A stretch of DNA of 19,460 bases from Flavobacteriaceae bacterium. Lineage in GTDB: Bacteria > Bacteroidota > Bacteroidia > Flavobacteriales > Flavobacteriaceae. The position numbers and the translations under genes were made by a program. Below, in pieces: positions 8,561 to 15,210 of the stretch. Under the pieces are notes generated by a model. That model did not search any database and had not been told where the DNA came from. It worked only from the letters and a program-made list of their open reading frames with translations. The stretch is taken from contig JABDQK010000216.1 of the NCBI GenBank assembly GCA_013042255.1, forward strand, positions 1-19,460. Direction: 5' to 3'. Within the stretch, counting starts at the first letter, position 1. Each line of letters opens with the position of its first letter.

Positions 8561-8779
8561 TTAAATTTGTTTGCTTTTTGTACTGGTTTTACTGGATATT
8601 GGAACGGATTGATCTGTAGTATTTTTTTTGGGCCTGATCAACTCATCCTCAAAGAGAATACGGACAGATGGGGTATAGGAATCCTCATACTGTCCACTCC
8701 TTACAGAATGAATAAAGGCAACAAAAAATATTACGGCTACCACAATACTAATGGTCAGCAGCACATAAATTACACTCAT
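8561..8779 (-). CDS. ccoS: CcoS cbb3 oxidase maturation protein
   Basis: CcoS is a small membrane protein needed for insertion of cofactors (haem b and CuB) into CcoN. The product has 72 residues, with an N-terminal membrane helix (about 3-24) followed by the family pattern HSVRSGQYEDSYTPSVRILFEDE, shown here in part as GQYEDSYTP. The tail is basic and Ser/Thr-rich. The gene has its own likely promoter and operator in the 69 bp gap after ccoI (see 8799-8841), and it lies 2 bp before ccoNO, so it is probably the first gene of the oxidase transcript. Confidence 0.93.
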   Translation of the reverse strand: MSVIYVLLTISIVVAVIFFVAFIHSVRSGQYEDSYTPSVRILFEDELIRPKKNTTDQSVPISSKTSTKSKQI

Positions 8780-8798
8780 ACCTACCTGAATTCTGATG

Positions 8799-8806
8799 CA
8801 AAACTA
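8799..8806 (-). promoter_or_regulatory. -7 promoter element for ccoS-ccoNOQP (TAGTTTTG)
   Basis: On the minus strand this reads TAGTTTTG, a full match to the Bacteroidota -7 consensus TAnnTTTG. It lies 19 bp upstream of the ccoS ATG and 23 bp downstream of the palindrome at 8830-8841. The inferred transcript start is near 8793, leaving a short leader with AGGTAGGT just before the ATG. Confidence 0.7.
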
Positions 8807-8829
8807 GGTTTGCTGTTATCCCTAAAAAA

Positions 8830-8841
8830 TGACATAAGTCA
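8830..8841 (-). promoter_or_regulatory. FNR/CRP-type operator upstream of ccoS (TGACTTATGTCA)
   Basis: The minus strand reads TGACTTATGTCA, a TGAC/GTCA palindrome with a 4-base centre, followed by TTTTTT. It starts 7 bp beyond the ccoI stop codon. Its centre is 36.5 bp from the last base of the -7 element, which puts it near -42 from the inferred transcript start. That is the class II activator position of FNR/CRP proteins. Closely matching sites occur at 11278-11289 and 12176-12187 with the same spacing. The likely ligand is the regulator encoded at 11406-12095. Confidence 0.75.
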
Positions 8842-8848
8842 GGTTTTA

Positions 8849-11224
8849 TTATCTAATTTTTCTTCCAATCCAATTCGTTGTTACCGTTGTGAAAGCGACT
8901 ATACTTATGGAACTGAGTGGCATAAGGATGGCGGCTATCACCGGTTGTAATTGGCCCGTTACTGCAAAATATAAGCCTACAAGGTTATAAAGCAGAGACA
9001 AAACAAAACTCAGTCTGATAATCCCCATTGCCTTTTTAGAAGCGTGTAGATAGGAACTGAGATGTTCAAATTTACTCGCATCCAGTATGCCGTCACAGGC
9101 CGGAGAAAATACGTTGATATCTTCTGCCAGGGCAATTCCAACATCACTTTGGGCCAAAGCCCCTGCATCGTTAAGACCATCACCAACCATCATTACCCGC
9201 TTCCCTGAGTCCTGCAATTCTTTCACAAAAAACAGCTTGTCTTGCGGACTTTGATCGAAGTACATGGGGGTTAAGCCGGGAAGCAGTGCTTCAAGCCTGT
9301 TTCTTTCCCCGTCGTGGTCACCGGATAGAACGGCCACATCCAACTCCTTCGTCAGTTCGGACATCAACTGAGATATACCATGGCGATACTGACTTTCGAG
9401 TACAAAGCGTCCTTTGTACTCCGCATTTGTACTTAAATGAACTTCAGCTGTACCGGGGCTATTTTCATTGCAGTTATCAACGAAGCTGGCTGCTCCAATT
9501 TTAATATTAGCATCTCCTTTGCTGCCATAGAGACCCTGACCAATAAATTCCTCATATTGATCCAGGCTCATAATATTGTGTTCCTTCAGCAAAGTGTAAA
9601 GTGACCTGCTCAAAGGGTGGTTAGATGCCCTGAGGGTACTCTTCAGCAGTGATTTCTCCTCAGTAGTCAGTTGGCTTCCTTCATAGAGGATCTGGTCGTG
9701 TTTACGAGTGGTGAGTGTTCCGGTTTTGTCAAAAATTGCCGTATTGATCCCGGCCATTTTCTCAATGACAGAAACATCTTTGAGGTAGAATTTTTTTCTC
9801 CCGAAAATCCTGAGCATATTCCCCAGCGTAAAAGGTGCGGCCAGGGCTATAGCACAAGGACAGGCTATGATAAGCACCGCCGTGAAAACATTCCAGACCT
9901 TTTCAGGATCTGTAAACATCCAGTACAGAGATGCAATCATTGCGATAGACAAAACAGCATAGGTAAAGCGTTTGCCAATACTATCGGTAAGCGATTTAAA
10001 CTTACTTTCTGAGTTTTCGCCAAAAACTGAATGGCTCCATAACTGTGTTAGGTAGCTCTGAGAAACTTTTTTATCGGCAACCATTTCAAACGGACCTCCG
10101 AGTTGTTTCCCGCCTGCAAAGATTTTTTCCCCTAATTCCACATGTACAGGTCTGGCTTCCCCCGTAACAAAGCTATAATCTATCTCTGCTGCCCCACCTT
10201 TTAAAACACCGTCAACAGGGATCAGTTCCCCATGGCGTATAAGCAGTCGGTCACCTTTATTCACGTCATTAACCTGAGCTACTTCCTCTTTTCCATCCTG
10301 GAGAATACGGGTGACCGCCACAGGGAAATAGGACTTGTAATCCCTTTCAAAAGAAAGGAAGGAATAGGTACGCTTTTGAAAATATTTACCCAATAACAGG
10401 AAGAAAATAAGACCGCTGAGGCTATCGAAAAACCCACTTCCCCAGTCAAATGAAATTTCAAGGGTACTGCGGAGAAATAGGACCAGTATTCCCAAAGCAA
10501 TGGGTACATCTATATTGAGATAACGACTCCGGATCCCTTTGTATGCTGATATTAGGTAGTCTTTTCCGGCGTAAAAGACTACAGGTACGGAAAAGGCGAA
10601 CATAAGCCATCTGAACAGGATTTTGTACTGTTCTAACCAAAACTCATTAACATCAAAATATTCGGGAAATGAGAGGAACATTATATTGCCGAATCCAAAT
10701 CCCGCTACGCCCAGCTGATAGATGATTTTTTTATCATCTCTGTTCTTTTTTACATCTGAATCGGCCAGGGAGATAGTAGGTTCGTATCCAATTTTTGCGA
10801 GGAGTTCAGCGATCTCTTTCAGGGAAATAACCGTAGCAACGAAAGATATCCTAAGGGTCTTTTGGGGAAAGTCGACTTGCGATTGCACCACTCCAGGAGC
10901 CAATTTGTGGAGGTTCTCAAGAACCCAGATACAAGAACTACAATGGATGGTGGGGATGAACAGGTTGATGATCTGATGTTTCCCGTCGTTAAATTCGATC
11001 AGTTGCTCTGCGATCTCTGTATTTTCCAGAAAATCGAATTTCCCGGGCATCAACTTTGGTGTACTCCCTGCAGCAGACTGCAGATCGTAGTAATATTTGA
11101 GATCATTCGAGTCGAAGATCTCATAGACCGTTTTACATCCGTTGCAACAGAAAGCTTTGTCCTGATATAAAATTGTGTCATCATCACAGGGATCCCCGCA
11201 ATGAAAACAATTCCTGTTATCCAT
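8849..11224 (-). CDS. ccoI: CcoI copper-transporting P1B-type ATPase for cbb3 assembly
   Basis: This is a heavy-metal P-type ATPase of the CcoI/FixI/CtpA type, which supplies copper for the CuB site of cbb3 oxidase. The 791-residue protein begins with a cysteine-rich metal-binding domain (Cys6, 9, 13, 26, 27, 30) typical of CcoI. An HMA-like domain with CSSC (95-98) follows, then eight expected membrane helices. Core motifs are all present: TGE (354-356), CPC in the transport helix (455-457), the phosphorylated DKTGT (499-503), the HP motif (536-537) and GDGLND (681-686). It has its own operator and promoter in the gap shared with the divergent regulator gene, and a second promoter region lies between it and ccoS. 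Confidence 0.96.
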   Translation of the reverse strand: MDNRNCFHCGDPCDDDTILYQDKAFCCNGCKTVYEIFDSNDLKYYYDLQSAAGSTPKLMPGKFDFLENTEIAEQLIEFNDGKHQIINLFIPTIHCSSCIWVLENLHKLAPGVVQSQVDFPQKTLRISFVATVISLKEIAELLAKIGYEPTISLADSDVKKNRDDKKIIYQLGVAGFGFGNIMFLSFPEYFDVNEFWLEQYKILFRWLMFAFSVPVVFYAGKDYLISAYKGIRSRYLNIDVPIALGILVLFLRSTLEISFDWGSGFFDSLSGLIFFLLLGKYFQKRTYSFLSFERDYKSYFPVAVTRILQDGKEEVAQVNDVNKGDRLLIRHGELIPVDGVLKGGAAEIDYSFVTGEARPVHVELGEKIFAGGKQLGGPFEMVADKKVSQSYLTQLWSHSVFGENSESKFKSLTDSIGKRFTYAVLSIAMIASLYWMFTDPEKVWNVFTAVLIIACPCAIALAAPFTLGNMLRIFGRKKFYLKDVSVIEKMAGINTAIFDKTGTLTTRKHDQILYEGSQLTTEEKSLLKSTLRASNHPLSRSLYTLLKEHNIMSLDQYEEFIGQGLYGSKGDANIKIGAASFVDNCNENSPGTAEVHLSTNAEYKGRFVLESQYRHGISQLMSELTKELDVAVLSGDHDGERNRLEALLPGLTPMYFDQSPQDKLFFVKELQDSGKRVMMVGDGLNDAGALAQSDVGIALAEDINVFSPACDGILDASKFEHLSSYLHASKKAMGIIRLSFVLSLLYNLVGLYFAVTGQLQPVIAAILMPLSSISIVAFTTVTTNWIGRKIR

Positions 11225-11246
11225 ACACTTGTCAAATACCCGGGAG

Positions 11247-11254
11247 CAAAGATG
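11247..11254 (-). promoter_or_regulatory. -7 promoter element for ccoI (CATCTTTG)
   Basis: The minus strand reads CATCTTTG, matching five of the six fixed positions of TAnnTTTG. It lies 22 bp upstream of the ccoI ATG and 23 bp downstream of the operator at 11278-11289. Identical spacing at two other promoters in the window supports it. Confidence 0.6.
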
Positions 11255-11277
11255 CGACCTCAGTTGTCGGCAAAAAA

Positions 11278-11289
11278 TGACATTAATCA
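11278..11289 (-). promoter_or_regulatory. FNR/CRP-type operator upstream of ccoI (TGATTAATGTCA)
   Basis: The minus strand reads TGATTAATGTCA followed by TTTTTT, nearly identical to the ccoS site including flanks (AAAC before, ATTTTTT after). The centre is 36.5 bp from the end of the -7 element, a class II activator layout. It also lies about 120 bp upstream of the divergent regulator gene, so a role in autoregulation is possible, but the geometry clearly points to ccoI. Confidence 0.75.
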
Positions 11290-11405
11290 GTTTTAAAAAT
11301 ACGAAAGTTACATATACGATGTCTGATTAAATGGGTAAAAATCCCAAAAGTACTATGGTGACCTTTATAAATTATCTTACCTTAGAGGGATGAAATTCGT
11401 ACCTC

Positions 11406-12095
11406 ATGAAGAACAGATGTGAGAACTGTATTGTTAGACAATTCAACTCTTTGCGAGCAATGAGCAAGGAGGAATTAAAACGGGTTTCCGATTCCAAGAT
11501 TACGAAGACGATCAAGAAAGGGCAAGCTATTTTCGAAGAAGGTGAAAAACTCAATGGTGTCTTTTGTGTTCGTGACGGGGTATCAAAACTTTCCAAGCTC
11601 AGTGCCAATGGCAAGGATCAGATCGTAAAACTTGCCAGCAAAGGGGAAGTTATGGGTCAGAGATCTGTAATTGCTGAGGAATCAACAAATCTTAGCGCCG
11701 TTGCCGTAAGCGATATGGAGGTTTGCTTTATTCCTAAGGAGGGGATTGTGGATGCACTGCATAAGAATCCGAATTTCACGGTAGAGGTATTGCGTCATAT
11801 GGCCCACGATTTACGCGAAGCCGATGATGTAATAGTAAATATGTCTCAAAAGACAGTAAAGCAGCGTATCGCGGAAGCTTTTTTATACCTCAGAGACAAT
11901 TTTGGTGCTGATACTGACGGCTTCCTCAACGTAACCCTGTCTCGTGAAGATATTGCCAATGTGGTAGGTACGGCAACCGAGTCTTGTATCAGGATTATTT
12001 CAGAATTTAAGAAAAAGGAATACATCAAAACTTCCGGAAAAAAGATAGGTGTAGTGGATGAAAAGAAGCTGCGAGACCTGGTCGATGGGTTCTAA
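11406..12095 (+). CDS. Crp/Fnr family regulator, FNR-like with partial cysteine set
   Basis: This 229-residue transcription factor has a cyclic-nucleotide-type sensor domain (about 20-130), a dimerisation helix (about 125-150) and a winged helix-turn-helix (about 175-220). The recognition helix TATESCIRII keeps Glu192 and Arg196, equivalent to FNR Glu209 and Arg213, which read the G of the TGA half-site; this agrees with the TGAy/rTCA operators nearby. The N-terminus has Cys5-x2-Cys8 (CENC), aligning with FNR Cys20/Cys23, and Cys107 in MEVCFIP aligns with FNR Cys122 (MVCEIP). The residue at the FNR Cys29 position is Asn14. Other cysteines are Cys54 and Cys194. An Fe-S or redox sensor role in low-oxygen control of the cco genes is inferred. 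It is divergent from ccoI. Confidence 0.9.
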   Translation: MKNRCENCIVRQFNSLRAMSKEELKRVSDSKITKTIKKGQAIFEEGEKLNGVFCVRDGVSKLSKLSANGKDQIVKLASKGEVMGQRSVIAEESTNLSAVAVSDMEVCFIPKEGIVDALHKNPNFTVEVLRHMAHDLREADDVIVNMSQKTVKQRIAEAFLYLRDNFGADTDGFLNVTLSREDIANVVGTATESCIRIISEFKKKEYIKTSGKKIGVVDEKKLRDLVDGF

Positions 12096-12175
12096 GTAAC
12101 ACCATTTTTTTCAAGAGTAATTTCCTTCTCCGGGACATCAATTATCGAGTTAACCCTTGCAACCTCCTGTAAACC

Positions 12176-12187
12176 TGATAAAAGTCA
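12176..12187 (+). promoter_or_regulatory. FNR/CRP-type operator upstream of the universal stress gene (TGATAAAAGTCA)
   Basis: The plus strand reads TGATAAAAGTCA followed by TTGTTT, the third copy of the operator seen before ccoS and ccoI. Its centre is again 36.5 bp from the last base of a -7-like element (12211-12218). It lies 55 bp upstream of the ATG at 12243, comparable with 50 and 53 bp for the other two. Confidence 0.72.
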
Positions 12188-12210
12188 TTGTTTCAGCGGA
12201 ATGTCATTTC

Positions 12211-12218
12211 TACTTTTA
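12211..12218 (+). promoter_or_regulatory. -7 promoter element for the universal stress gene (TACTTTTA)
   Basis: TACTTTTA matches TAnnTTTG at five of six fixed positions and sits exactly 23 bp after the operator, as in the other two promoters. The inferred transcript start is near 12224, giving a leader of about 19 bases. Confidence 0.58.
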
Positions 12219-12242
12219 TCCCTGTTACTTTAGAAAATTCCT

Positions 12243-13145
12243 ATGAAGCATATCTTATTACCTACGGATTTTTCAAAGAATTCTTGGAATGCCATTGCGT
12301 ATATCCTTGAATTATTAGAGAAGGAGGAATGTACATTTCATCTACTGAATACCTATACTCCCGTGATACCCAATAGTCGGTTTATGGCATCCAGTCTTCA
12401 GGGGAAGGCATTGGAAGATGGCAGTAAAGAAAACTCCTTAAAAGGCTTAAAAGATCTCCTCGAGAGAATCAGGAAATCTTACAGCAATAAATATCACACT
12501 TTTAAGATCAGATCGTCTTTTAACATCCTTGTAGAGGAGATCAGAAATATGATTGAGGAAGAAGGTATCGATCTCATTGTAACCGGGACAAAAGGAGCTT
12601 CGGGTATCGAAGAGGTATTTCTCGGAAGCAATACTGTTAGGATTATCAAGGCCATCAAGGAGTGTCCAATCCTCACTATTCCGAGAAATTTTAAATATGT
12701 TAAGCCTCAGGAAATCGTATTTGCAACTGATTTTAAGCGATATTACAGCAACTCAGAAGTGGCACCCCTTGTAGAACTGGCCAAAAGTTTTAAGGCGACC
12801 ATCCGCATAGTTTATGTGCAAAATCAAATCAAAGCGTTAACTGAAATACAGCAGTTCAACCTCAATATCCTCAGGAAGTACTTTAAAGGCATAGATCACT
12901 ATATCCATACGGTGTCAGAGTTGAACACCGTTTCCAAAACTCTGGAGGTCTTCGCTGATGAATTGGATATACACCTGCTGGCCATGTTAAATTATCAGCA
13001 CAGTTATATGGAGCGAATGACACGGGAACCAGTTGTAAAATCCCTGGCTTTCCACACTCAGGTGCCCCTGCTGGTGATTCCTGAACTCGGGATGAACGGG
13101 CCTAAACATTCCAGATCAAAAAAAGAATTACAACTGGCGAAATAA
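12243..13145 (+). CDS. Tandem universal stress protein (UspA-type)
   Basis: This is a 300-residue cytoplasmic protein with two Usp domains. The first (about 1-147) begins HILLPTDFSKNSWNA and ends with a complete ATP-binding motif G-x2-G-x9-G-S (Gly115, Gly118, Gly128-Ser129). The second (about 155-281) begins EIVFATDFKRYYS but lacks the glycine motif, having LLAMLNYQHSYMERM in its place, so it probably does not bind ATP. Usp proteins of this kind often respond to anaerobiosis or stasis. Here the gene follows the FNR-like regulator and carries the same operator as the cbb3 genes, so induction at low oxygen is inferred. It ends 1 bp before a convergent gene. Confidence 0.92.
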   Translation: MKHILLPTDFSKNSWNAIAYILELLEKEECTFHLLNTYTPVIPNSRFMASSLQGKALEDGSKENSLKGLKDLLERIRKSYSNKYHTFKIRSSFNILVEEIRNMIEEEGIDLIVTGTKGASGIEEVFLGSNTVRIIKAIKECPILTIPRNFKYVKPQEIVFATDFKRYYSNSEVAPLVELAKSFKATIRIVYVQNQIKALTEIQQFNLNILRKYFKGIDHYIHTVSELNTVSKTLEVFADELDIHLLAMLNYQHSYMERMTREPVVKSLAFHTQVPLLVIPELGMNGPKHSRSKKELQLAK

Positions 13146-13146
13146 A

Positions 13147-13365
13147 CTACTCATTGATAGGGTAGTCCTCGTAGAAATCCTTAAAGGTTTTGGAAGTGGT
13201 GTAGTTATCCGTCAGGACTTTATAGACCATAAAGACAATCATAATCTGCCCGATTACAGTTACATAGAATACCCAATTAAAGGGAAAATTCATCGCGGCC
13301 ATAATTGTCACGGTCAATAAAACGAGGGTGGTTGCACCAACCCAGAACATTGCGGAATCTTTCAT
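13147..13365 (-). CDS. Small two-helix membrane protein, unknown function
   Basis: From the ATG at 13365 the product has 72 residues. It begins MKDSAMFWVGATTLVLL, has two membrane helices (about 5-22 and 27-46) and a charged cytoplasmic tail ending FYEDYPINE. An upstream TTG at 13440 would add 25 residues with no membrane or domain character, so I prefer the ATG. I do not recognise a named family; small proteins of this shape are frequent in flavobacteria. It is convergent with the universal stress gene (1 bp gap) and lies 77 bp downstream of the lipoprotein gene on the same strand, so cotranscription is possible. Confidence 0.7.
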   Translation of the reverse strand: MKDSAMFWVGATTLVLLTVTIMAAMNFPFNWVFYVTVIGQIMIVFMVYKVLTDNYTTSKTFKDFYEDYPINE

Positions 13366-13442
13366 AGCATTTTTATGTAAAAATACTTGATATGTCGGAG
13401 ACCGGCTGTTAAGGAATTTGCAAAAAAATTGATCCTGCAATA

Positions 13443-14642
13443 TTAGTTTACCCCGGAATCAGTCCAGAATTTTAACTCTTCAGGGATATTTTTTTCTTTT
13501 TCCAGCTGAAACGGATTAAAGCCGTTTTTAACAAAAAGGTACCAGGCACTTGATGAAATGGTTGGTGTAATATCGGTATGCTCCCAAAGTTGGTTAGCTC
13601 CAAAATTTGTCCCAAAATTAGCAGTGTAAGGGAGTCCGGCCGTGGCAGCATTAGAAGTACTTGAGATAAAGGCTTCCTCCAGATTTAAAATGGTATTTTG
13701 CGCATTCCCTTCCTGATCAGCTTCATTGAAGGCCATTGCCATCTGGGCAGTACCTTCTAACCATACAACATCTTTATCATCGTCAAAACAGTATCCGCTG
13801 ATAAGCTTTTCATGGGTTGTGGAATTCTGAGAGTTGTAGAATCGATGGGCTTTGTTCAATACTTCTTCGGGGAAATCTTCCAGAATCATATACCCCAGAG
13901 TGTAAAGGTCTAAAGCGTGATTATAAGCAGGATTTTCGGTGTCCGTTATCAATACCTTATCGTTTACATCCCATCGCTGTTGCTGTAGAAATAAGAGGAT
14001 CTTTCTATGGAAATCGTCAAATCCCTTTACGGCATTAAAAGCTGTGATGATACCTTCTGTCACTTTAGGGATTAAGGTTCCATCTTCGTTAATACCACCT
14101 TTTAATCCACCATCTTCCTCTTGCAATGAACGCAACCAGGTTTCCAGTTCCTGGGCAAGGTTTTCATATCGGTTAGACTGTGTCTTCTCGTGGTAATGAT
14201 TTACGGCAAGCAGTAACCAGGCGTTATCTCCCATCCAGATTCGCGAACCCTGCTCACCTGAAGTATCACGATATTGGAAAAATCCGCCATTATTTGCGTT
14301 GAATTCTGTCTGCAAACGATTATCGAAATAGTCGAGTATCTGTTCTGCACCGGAGAGGTTTCCATCTGCTGTAAAAGCGAGCGCAGCCAATGCATTGTCG
14401 TAGAGAGAGACAAAATTGGTGAATTCTGCACTTTCTACCAGGCCATTAGTACCTTGCATATGGTTCATCCACTCGTTTACTTTTTCAGGGCTGGCAGTTG
14501 TAGCAACAGGAGTATGTTCTTCCTCAGGGATATCTACAACCAGAACTTCGGGCAGGGGCTGTTCATAGATGGTAGTTACATCCTCCATGCAAGAAACAAG
14601 CGTGAGAGATAGTCCCCATAATATTATGTTTTGCGTTTTCAT
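13443..14642 (-). CDS. Lipoprotein with probable alpha/alpha-toroid (six-hairpin glycosidase-like) fold
   Basis: This is a 399-residue secreted protein. The N-terminus has a lipoprotein signal with lipobox LVSC (Cys18) followed by acidic residues. The rest is mostly helical, with repeated pairs of amphipathic helices separated by short glycine/aromatic loops, such as NNGGFFQYRD, RIWMGDNAWLLLAV, EEDGGLKGG, DVVWLEGTAQMAMAF and SSSAWYLF. This pattern fits (alpha/alpha)6 barrel proteins such as GH76/GH88-type hydrolases and sugar epimerases. Asp and Glu residues in GDNAW and WLEGTAQ are possible active-site residues. I cannot name a family or substrate. No SusC/SusD genes lie nearby, so a polysaccharide locus is not supported. 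Confidence 0.78.
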   Translation of the reverse strand: MKTQNIILWGLSLTLVSCMEDVTTIYEQPLPEVLVVDIPEEEHTPVATTASPEKVNEWMNHMQGTNGLVESAEFTNFVSLYDNALAALAFTADGNLSGAEQILDYFDNRLQTEFNANNGGFFQYRDTSGEQGSRIWMGDNAWLLLAVNHYHEKTQSNRYENLAQELETWLRSLQEEDGGLKGGINEDGTLIPKVTEGIITAFNAVKGFDDFHRKILLFLQQQRWDVNDKVLITDTENPAYNHALDLYTLGYMILEDFPEEVLNKAHRFYNSQNSTTHEKLISGYCFDDDKDVVWLEGTAQMAMAFNEADQEGNAQNTILNLEEAFISSTSNAATAGLPYTANFGTNFGANQLWEHTDITPTISSSAWYLFVKNGFNPFQLEKEKNIPEELKFWTDSGVN

Positions 14643-14970
14643 CGTAGGTTAAGTTTTCAGATCCGGACCGCAGTGCAAATCTTTTACTAAATAACTGCAA
14701 AGACGAATGTAGAATACCAGTTCCCGACCAACAGCCCAAGATTTTCGTCAAATTTTTGTGCAATGTGTAACTCATCCTGTATTTGTGTTTGTCATCTGTT
14801 TCCTACAGAATGGTCAAAAAGGTCTTTTGTGCATTTCACCGATGATTTACCATGGATATTTGCTTAAACATCAGGGGGTAGGCTCATTTTTAATCGGATT
14901 TTTCTGCGATTTGTCTCCAACTCGGTAACATTTATCTAAGCTGATTACTTTCAAAATCAAAAAGCTTTGT
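14643..14970. other. Non-coding gap, first part; no gene seen
   Basis: No convincing open reading frame or RNA gene is visible in this AT-rich stretch between the lipoprotein gene and the candidate RNA. A possible -7 element for the lipoprotein gene is AAGATTTG on the minus strand at 14676-14683, 33 bp before its ATG (five of six consensus positions). A 24 bp segment at 14887-14910 recurs imperfectly at 15181-15204. Confidence 0.5.
14887..14910 (+). repeat. Imperfect 24 bp direct repeat, copy 1
   Basis: This copy (TTTTTAATCGGATTTTTCTG, continuing CGAT) matches 15181-15204 at 21 of 24 positions. The two copies flank the candidate RNA, 294 bp apart. The sequence is T-rich, so chance similarity is possible. 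Confidence 0.4.
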
Positions 14971-14978
14971 TATCTTTG
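14971..14978 (+). promoter_or_regulatory. -7 promoter element of candidate ncRNA (TATCTTTG)
   Basis: TATCTTTG is a perfect TAnnTTTG match in non-coding DNA, directly followed by a structured segment and a terminator. A clear TTG -33 element is not seen; the nearest candidate is TTTC at 14949-14952. The inferred transcript start is near 14984. Confidence 0.65.
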
Positions 14979-14983
14979 GACTG

Positions 14984-15075
14984 TTGTGTTGGACTTCATT
15001 TCGGTGAAGTCGGTGTTGTAAACTAAGAAGTTAGTTACAGCCAATGAAAGGCTTTCCAAGTTGGGAGGCTTTTTT
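14984..15075 (+). ncRNA. Candidate structured small RNA or leader with terminator
   Basis: The segment between a perfect -7 element and an intrinsic terminator is about 92 bases and encodes no plausible peptide. It can fold into three successive hairpins. The first has stem GACTTCA/TGAAGTC (14992-15011) with a UUCG-type tip. The second has stem TGTA-ACTAA/TTAGT-TACA (15017-15039) with one bulged A and a GAAG loop. The third is the terminator (15051-15069 plus T-tract). It is either a stand-alone small RNA or an attenuated leader of the homogentisate dioxygenase gene, which starts 135 bp later. I do not recognise a named family. The 5' end is inferred. Confidence 0.6.
15051..15075 (+). terminator. 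Intrinsic terminator of the candidate RNA
   Basis: GCTTTCC (15051-15057) pairs with GGGAGGC (15063-15069) around an AAGTT loop, with two G-U pairs, followed by six T residues (15070-15075). The A-rich bases before the stem can pair with the T-tract, so it could also act weakly on the other strand. Confidence 0.75.
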
Positions 15076-15180
15076 CTTTTCAAGCCAGTGGAAATCATCG
15101 TATTATTTTTTTCATTTCCCAAGTTTAATTACCCCCGCTTCTTTTGCTTTGAAATTTTCAGGTCCCTTTAAATTATCGTA

Positions 15181-15204
15181 TTTTTAATCCGATTTTAATG
15201 CGAT
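15181..15204 (+). repeat. Imperfect 24 bp direct repeat, copy 2
   Basis: This is the second copy (TTTTTAATCCGATTTTAATG, continuing CGAT), ending 6 bp before the homogentisate dioxygenase ATG. It therefore lies where the promoter -7 region or ribosome binding site of that gene should be. Confidence 0.4.
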
Positions 15205-15210
15205 GTATTT

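Noticed and set aside
11372..11614. 80-codon minus-strand open frame over the regulator start
   Set aside because: It overlaps the start of the regulator gene on the opposite strand and looks like ordinary complement translation.
13366..13440. N-terminal extension of the small membrane protein from a TTG start
   Set aside because: The extra 25 residues have no conserved or membrane character and the internal ATG gives a normal two-helix protein.
14942..14953. TGATTACTTTCA, a TGA-N6-TCA sequence before the candidate RNA promoter
   Set aside because: The inner bases do not fit the operator consensus, the conserved flanks are absent, and the centre is 30.5 bp from the end of the -7 element, compared with 36.5 bp at the other three sites.
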